A stretch of DNA of 7,570 nt, from NCBI GenBank assembly GCA_017381395.1, contig JAFOCH010000033.1, positions 1-7,570 of the forward strand, read 5' to 3'. The notes beneath the pieces were generated by a model. The model was not told the origin of the DNA, ran no database searches, and was given only the letters and a program-made list of their open reading frames with translations. This document shows positions 5,101 to 7,570 of the stretch, in pieces. The stretch comes from Clostridia bacterium. GTDB taxonomy: Bacteria > Bacillota > Clostridia > Oscillospirales > Acutalibacteraceae. The first letter of the stretch is position 1. Every line of letters begins with the position of its first letter. A program made the translations under genes and the position numbers.

Positions 5101-7570
5101 TTACTTTAACATTGATTTTACAATATCAGCAACTGCGGCAAGTGCGTCATTCACCTTTGACACGTTCTTTGCTCCTGCCATAGCGCTATCGGGACGTCCG
5201 CCGCCGCTTCCGTCGGCAATCTTTGCTACCTCGCGGACAATGTTTCCTGCGTGAGCGCCCTTCTTCACCGCGTTTGCTCCACAAGCGGCACAGAAGGTAA
5301 CCTTTTGACCGTCAACTGCGGCAAAAACTGCTACTGCATCTGCGTTCTGCGCCTTTATATCGTCGCCTGCGTTACGCATTGCGGCGGTGTCGCTATTCCA
5401 GAAGGTTGTAGCGATTACCTTTATTCCGTCGATGTCCACAGCACCGTCAAAGAGTGAGCCAAGCTGGGATGATGCAATTTCGGAATTGAGCTTATCAATC
5501 TTTTGCTTCTGGGCCTTTATTTCGTCCTGCAATGAGGTAATTTTACCAACGAGTTCATCAGCCGACGATACCTTTGCCGCCTGAATTGTGCGGTCGATTT
5601 CGTCCTTGTAATCAGCGAGAAGCTTCAAAACGCCTGCACCTGTAACAGCTTCGATACGGCGTACACCTGCGGCAACCGAACCCTCGGAAATAATGCGGAA
5701 AAGGGCAATTTTAGCGGTATTTGAAACGTGAGTACCGCCACAGAATTCGACCGAAACGTCGGGTACATTTACAACGCGTACGATGTTTCCGTACTTTTCA
5801 CCAAAGAGGGCCATTGCGCCAAGCTTCTTTGCTTCCTCAATCGGCATTTCGCGAACGTCAAGCTCGATTGCGTCGAGAATTGACTTATTTACAAGCGCTT
5901 CAACCTCTTTTATCTGATCAGGTGTGAGTGCCGAGAAATGAGTAAAGTCGAAACGTACTGAATCCTTCGACACAAGCTGACCTGCCTGCTCAACGTGGGT
6001 ACCGAGAACGGCACGGAGAGCCGCCTGAAGAAGATGAGCTGCTGTATGATTACGCATAGTAGCGTTTCGGCTATCCTTGCAAACGGCAGCGGTAAGCTTG
6101 TCGCCAACCTTTATCATTCCGCCTGTCATTTCGCCGATGTGCATATAAATTCCTGACGATGCCTTCTGTGTATCGGTTACCTTAAAGGTTGACTGGCCGT
6201 CCGAAACGGTACCCATATCGCCAACCTGACCGCCACTTTCGGCATAGAAGGGAGTTTTATCGAGAATGATTATACCATTGTCACCATCAGAAAGTGCTTC
6301 GGCAGGTTCGCCGTCCTTGATCACTGCCAGAACGGTTGCGTCGCAGGAATAATCGGTGTAGCCGACAAATTCGGTAGCGTCGATTCCATCGGGAAGTGCG
6401 GCTCCGCTCTTCCAAGCATCAGCACCGGCATTTTTGCGTGCGGCACGTGCTCTTTCTCTCTGCTGTTTCATAAGCTCGTTAAAGCCGTCAACGTCAACCG
6501 AGAAGCCACTTTCACCCGCGATGTCGACAGTGAGGTCGATCGGGAATCCATAGGTATCGGAAAGCTTGAACGCATCGTCGCCCGAAACCACCTTCGACTC
6601 GCTGTTTTTGAGAATTTCGTCGAGAAGCTGCAAGCCCTGGTCGATGGTCTTTCCAAAGCTTTCTTCCTCAACCTTGATAACCTTTTTGATAAGCTCGCTT
6701 TTTTCAACAAGCTCGGGGTAAGCATTTTTATTCTCGTTAATTACGGTATCACAAACGTCAGAAAGGAAGGTTCCCTTTATTCCGAGCATTCTGCCGTGAC
6801 GTGCGGCACGACGGAGAAGGCGGCGGAGAACGTATCCTCTGCCCTCGTTAGACGGCATAACGCCATCACCAATCATGAATGTAATCGAACGAACGTGGTC
6901 GGTAGTTACACGAAGGGAAATATCCTTTTTAGCATCGGTTTTGTACTCGACGCCGGCAATTTCGCTAATGTGCTTCATTATGTTTCTGACCGTGTCAACC
7001 TCGAAAAGGTTGGCAACATCCTGCATTACGCAGGCAAGTCGTTCAAGACCCATTCCGGTATCGATATTTTTCTGTTTGAGCTCGGTATAATTGCCGTTGC
7101 CGTCATTGTCAAACTGTGAAAATACGTTATTCCAGATTTCCATAAATCTGTCGCAATCACAACCCGGCTTACAGTCGGGTGAACCGCAACCGTATTTTTC
7201 GCCGCGGTCAAAATAAATTTCGGAACAAGGGCCGCAGGGACCTGAGCCGTGTTCCCAGAAGTTGTCAGCTTTACCAAGGCGAACTACTCGCTCGGTAGGG
7301 ACGCCGATTTTCTTTGTCCATATCTCGAATGCTTCCTCGTCATTTTCGTAGATTGAGGGCCAGAGTCGGTCAGCAGGAATTTCGAGCGTTTTGGTAAGGA
7401 ATTCCCATGCCCATTCGATGGCTTCGTCCTTAAAATAATCGCCGAAGGAGAAGTTGCCGAGCATCTCGAAATAGGTGCCATGACGGGCTGTGTGTCCTAC
7501 CCTTTCGAGGTCGGGTGTACGAATACATTTCTGGCAGGTTACAACGCGGTTACGCGGAGGTACAACCTCG
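5101..7570 (-). CDS. alaS: Alanyl-tRNA synthetase, lacking only the extreme N-terminus (cut by the window edge)
   Basis: The frame stays open beyond the apparent Met at 7464 to the window edge: 35 more codons read VPPRNRVVTCQKCIRT and then RVGHTARHGTYFEMLG, which is core AlaRS sequence. The visible 822 residues imply that about 50 are missing. The enzyme charges tRNA-Ala and clears Ser/Gly mischarging. Class II motifs start at TARHGTYFEMLGNFSFGDYFK (visible 27-47), with GMGLERL (172-178) as motif 3. The editing domain has its zinc/catalytic ligands intact: HTAAH (508-512) and CGGTH (610-614). A coiled coil spans roughly 650-700, and the C-Ala domain with GSGGGRPDSAMAGA (787-800) completes the protein. 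A Cys-rich insertion (CGPCSE, then four Cys at visible 128-139) lies in the aminoacylation domain; I believe it occurs in other Firmicute AlaRSs. It heads the visible operon; any T-box leader or promoter lies outside the window. Confidence 0.97.
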   Translation of the reverse strand, partial: EVVPPRNRVVTCQKCIRTPDLERVGHTARHGTYFEMLGNFSFGDYFKDEAIEWAWEFLTKTLEIPADRLWPSIYENDEEAFEIWTKKIGVPTERVVRLGKADNFWEHGSGPCGPCSEIYFDRGEKYGCGSPDCKPGCDCDRFMEIWNNVFSQFDNDGNGNYTELKQKNIDTGMGLERLACVMQDVANLFEVDTVRNIMKHISEIAGVEYKTDAKKDISLRVTTDHVRSITFMIGDGVMPSNEGRGYVLRRLLRRAARHGRMLGIKGTFLSDVCDTVINENKNAYPELVEKSELIKKVIKVEEESFGKTIDQGLQLLDEILKNSESKVVSGDDAFKLSDTYGFPIDLTVDIAGESGFSVDVDGFNELMKQQRERARAARKNAGADAWKSGAALPDGIDATEFVGYTDYSCDATVLAVIKDGEPAEALSDGDNGIIILDKTPFYAESGGQVGDMGTVSDGQSTFKVTDTQKASSGIYMHIGEMTGGMIKVGDKLTAAVCKDSRNATMRNHTAAHLLQAALRAVLGTHVEQAGQLVSKDSVRFDFTHFSALTPDQIKEVEALVNKSILDAIELDVREMPIEEAKKLGAMALFGEKYGNIVRVVNVPDVSVEFCGGTHVSNTAKIALFRIISEGSVAAGVRRIEAVTGAGVLKLLADYKDEIDRTIQAAKVSSADELVGKITSLQDEIKAQKQKIDKLNSEIASSQLGSLFDGAVDIDGIKVIATTFWNSDTAAMRNAGDDIKAQNADAVAVFAAVDGQKVTFCAACGANAVKKGAHAGNIVREVAKIADGSGGGRPDSAMAGAKNVSKVNDALAAVADIVKSMLK

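Noticed and set aside
6796..7119. 107-codon + strand frame inside alaS
   Set aside because: It is antisense to the highly conserved AlaRS catalytic region, with no SD or family resemblance.
7462..7464. Met at 7464 as the alaS start
   Set aside because: The frame continues upstream through unmistakable AlaRS sequence (CQKCIRT, TARHGTYFE) to the edge of the window, so this is an internal Met and the gene is cut by the window.

Overview
The window looks like a housekeeping stretch from a Firmicute of class Clostridia, probably an uncultured Oscillospiraceae/Ruminococcaceae-type gut bacterium. This is judged from the character of the alanyl-tRNA synthetase, from a Clostridia-type acidic zinc-ribbon protein, from RNase M5, and from the comEC-holA order. 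No tRNA or rRNA gene, mobile element, CRISPR array or long repeat was found.

Layout. A short + strand segment at the left edge (to 268) is the C-terminal end of a very acidic, cysteine-rich zinc-ribbon protein. It converges on everything else across a perfect 10-bp hairpin (285-322) that should terminate transcription from both sides. From 324 to the right edge all genes lie on the - strand and form one tight unit. In transcription order they are alaS (5' end beyond the right edge), a HIT-family nucleotide hydrolase, a phosphoribosyltransferase, a ComEC/Rec2-family membrane protein, holA (DNA polymerase III delta) and rnmV (RNase M5). Intergenic gaps are 17, 43, 33, 12 and 4 bases, with no internal terminator seen, so they are probably co-transcribed from a promoter outside the window. 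No stretch longer than about 55 bases lacks a gene.

How the genes fit together. The unit mixes translation (AlaRS), nucleotide handling (HIT hydrolase, PRTase), DNA uptake (ComEC), replication (clamp-loader delta) and 5S rRNA maturation (RNase M5). The comEC-holA pair is a common Firmicutes arrangement. Here rnmV sits where rpsT (ribosomal protein S20) often follows.

The most interesting observation is that the C-terminal metallo-beta-lactamase-like domain of ComEC appears to have lost its metal-binding histidines, while the membrane channel domain is intact. The acidic Cys/Asp-rich protein at the left edge is the other notable item. Nothing in the window looks like a wholly new multi-gene system; most of it is conserved core genome.
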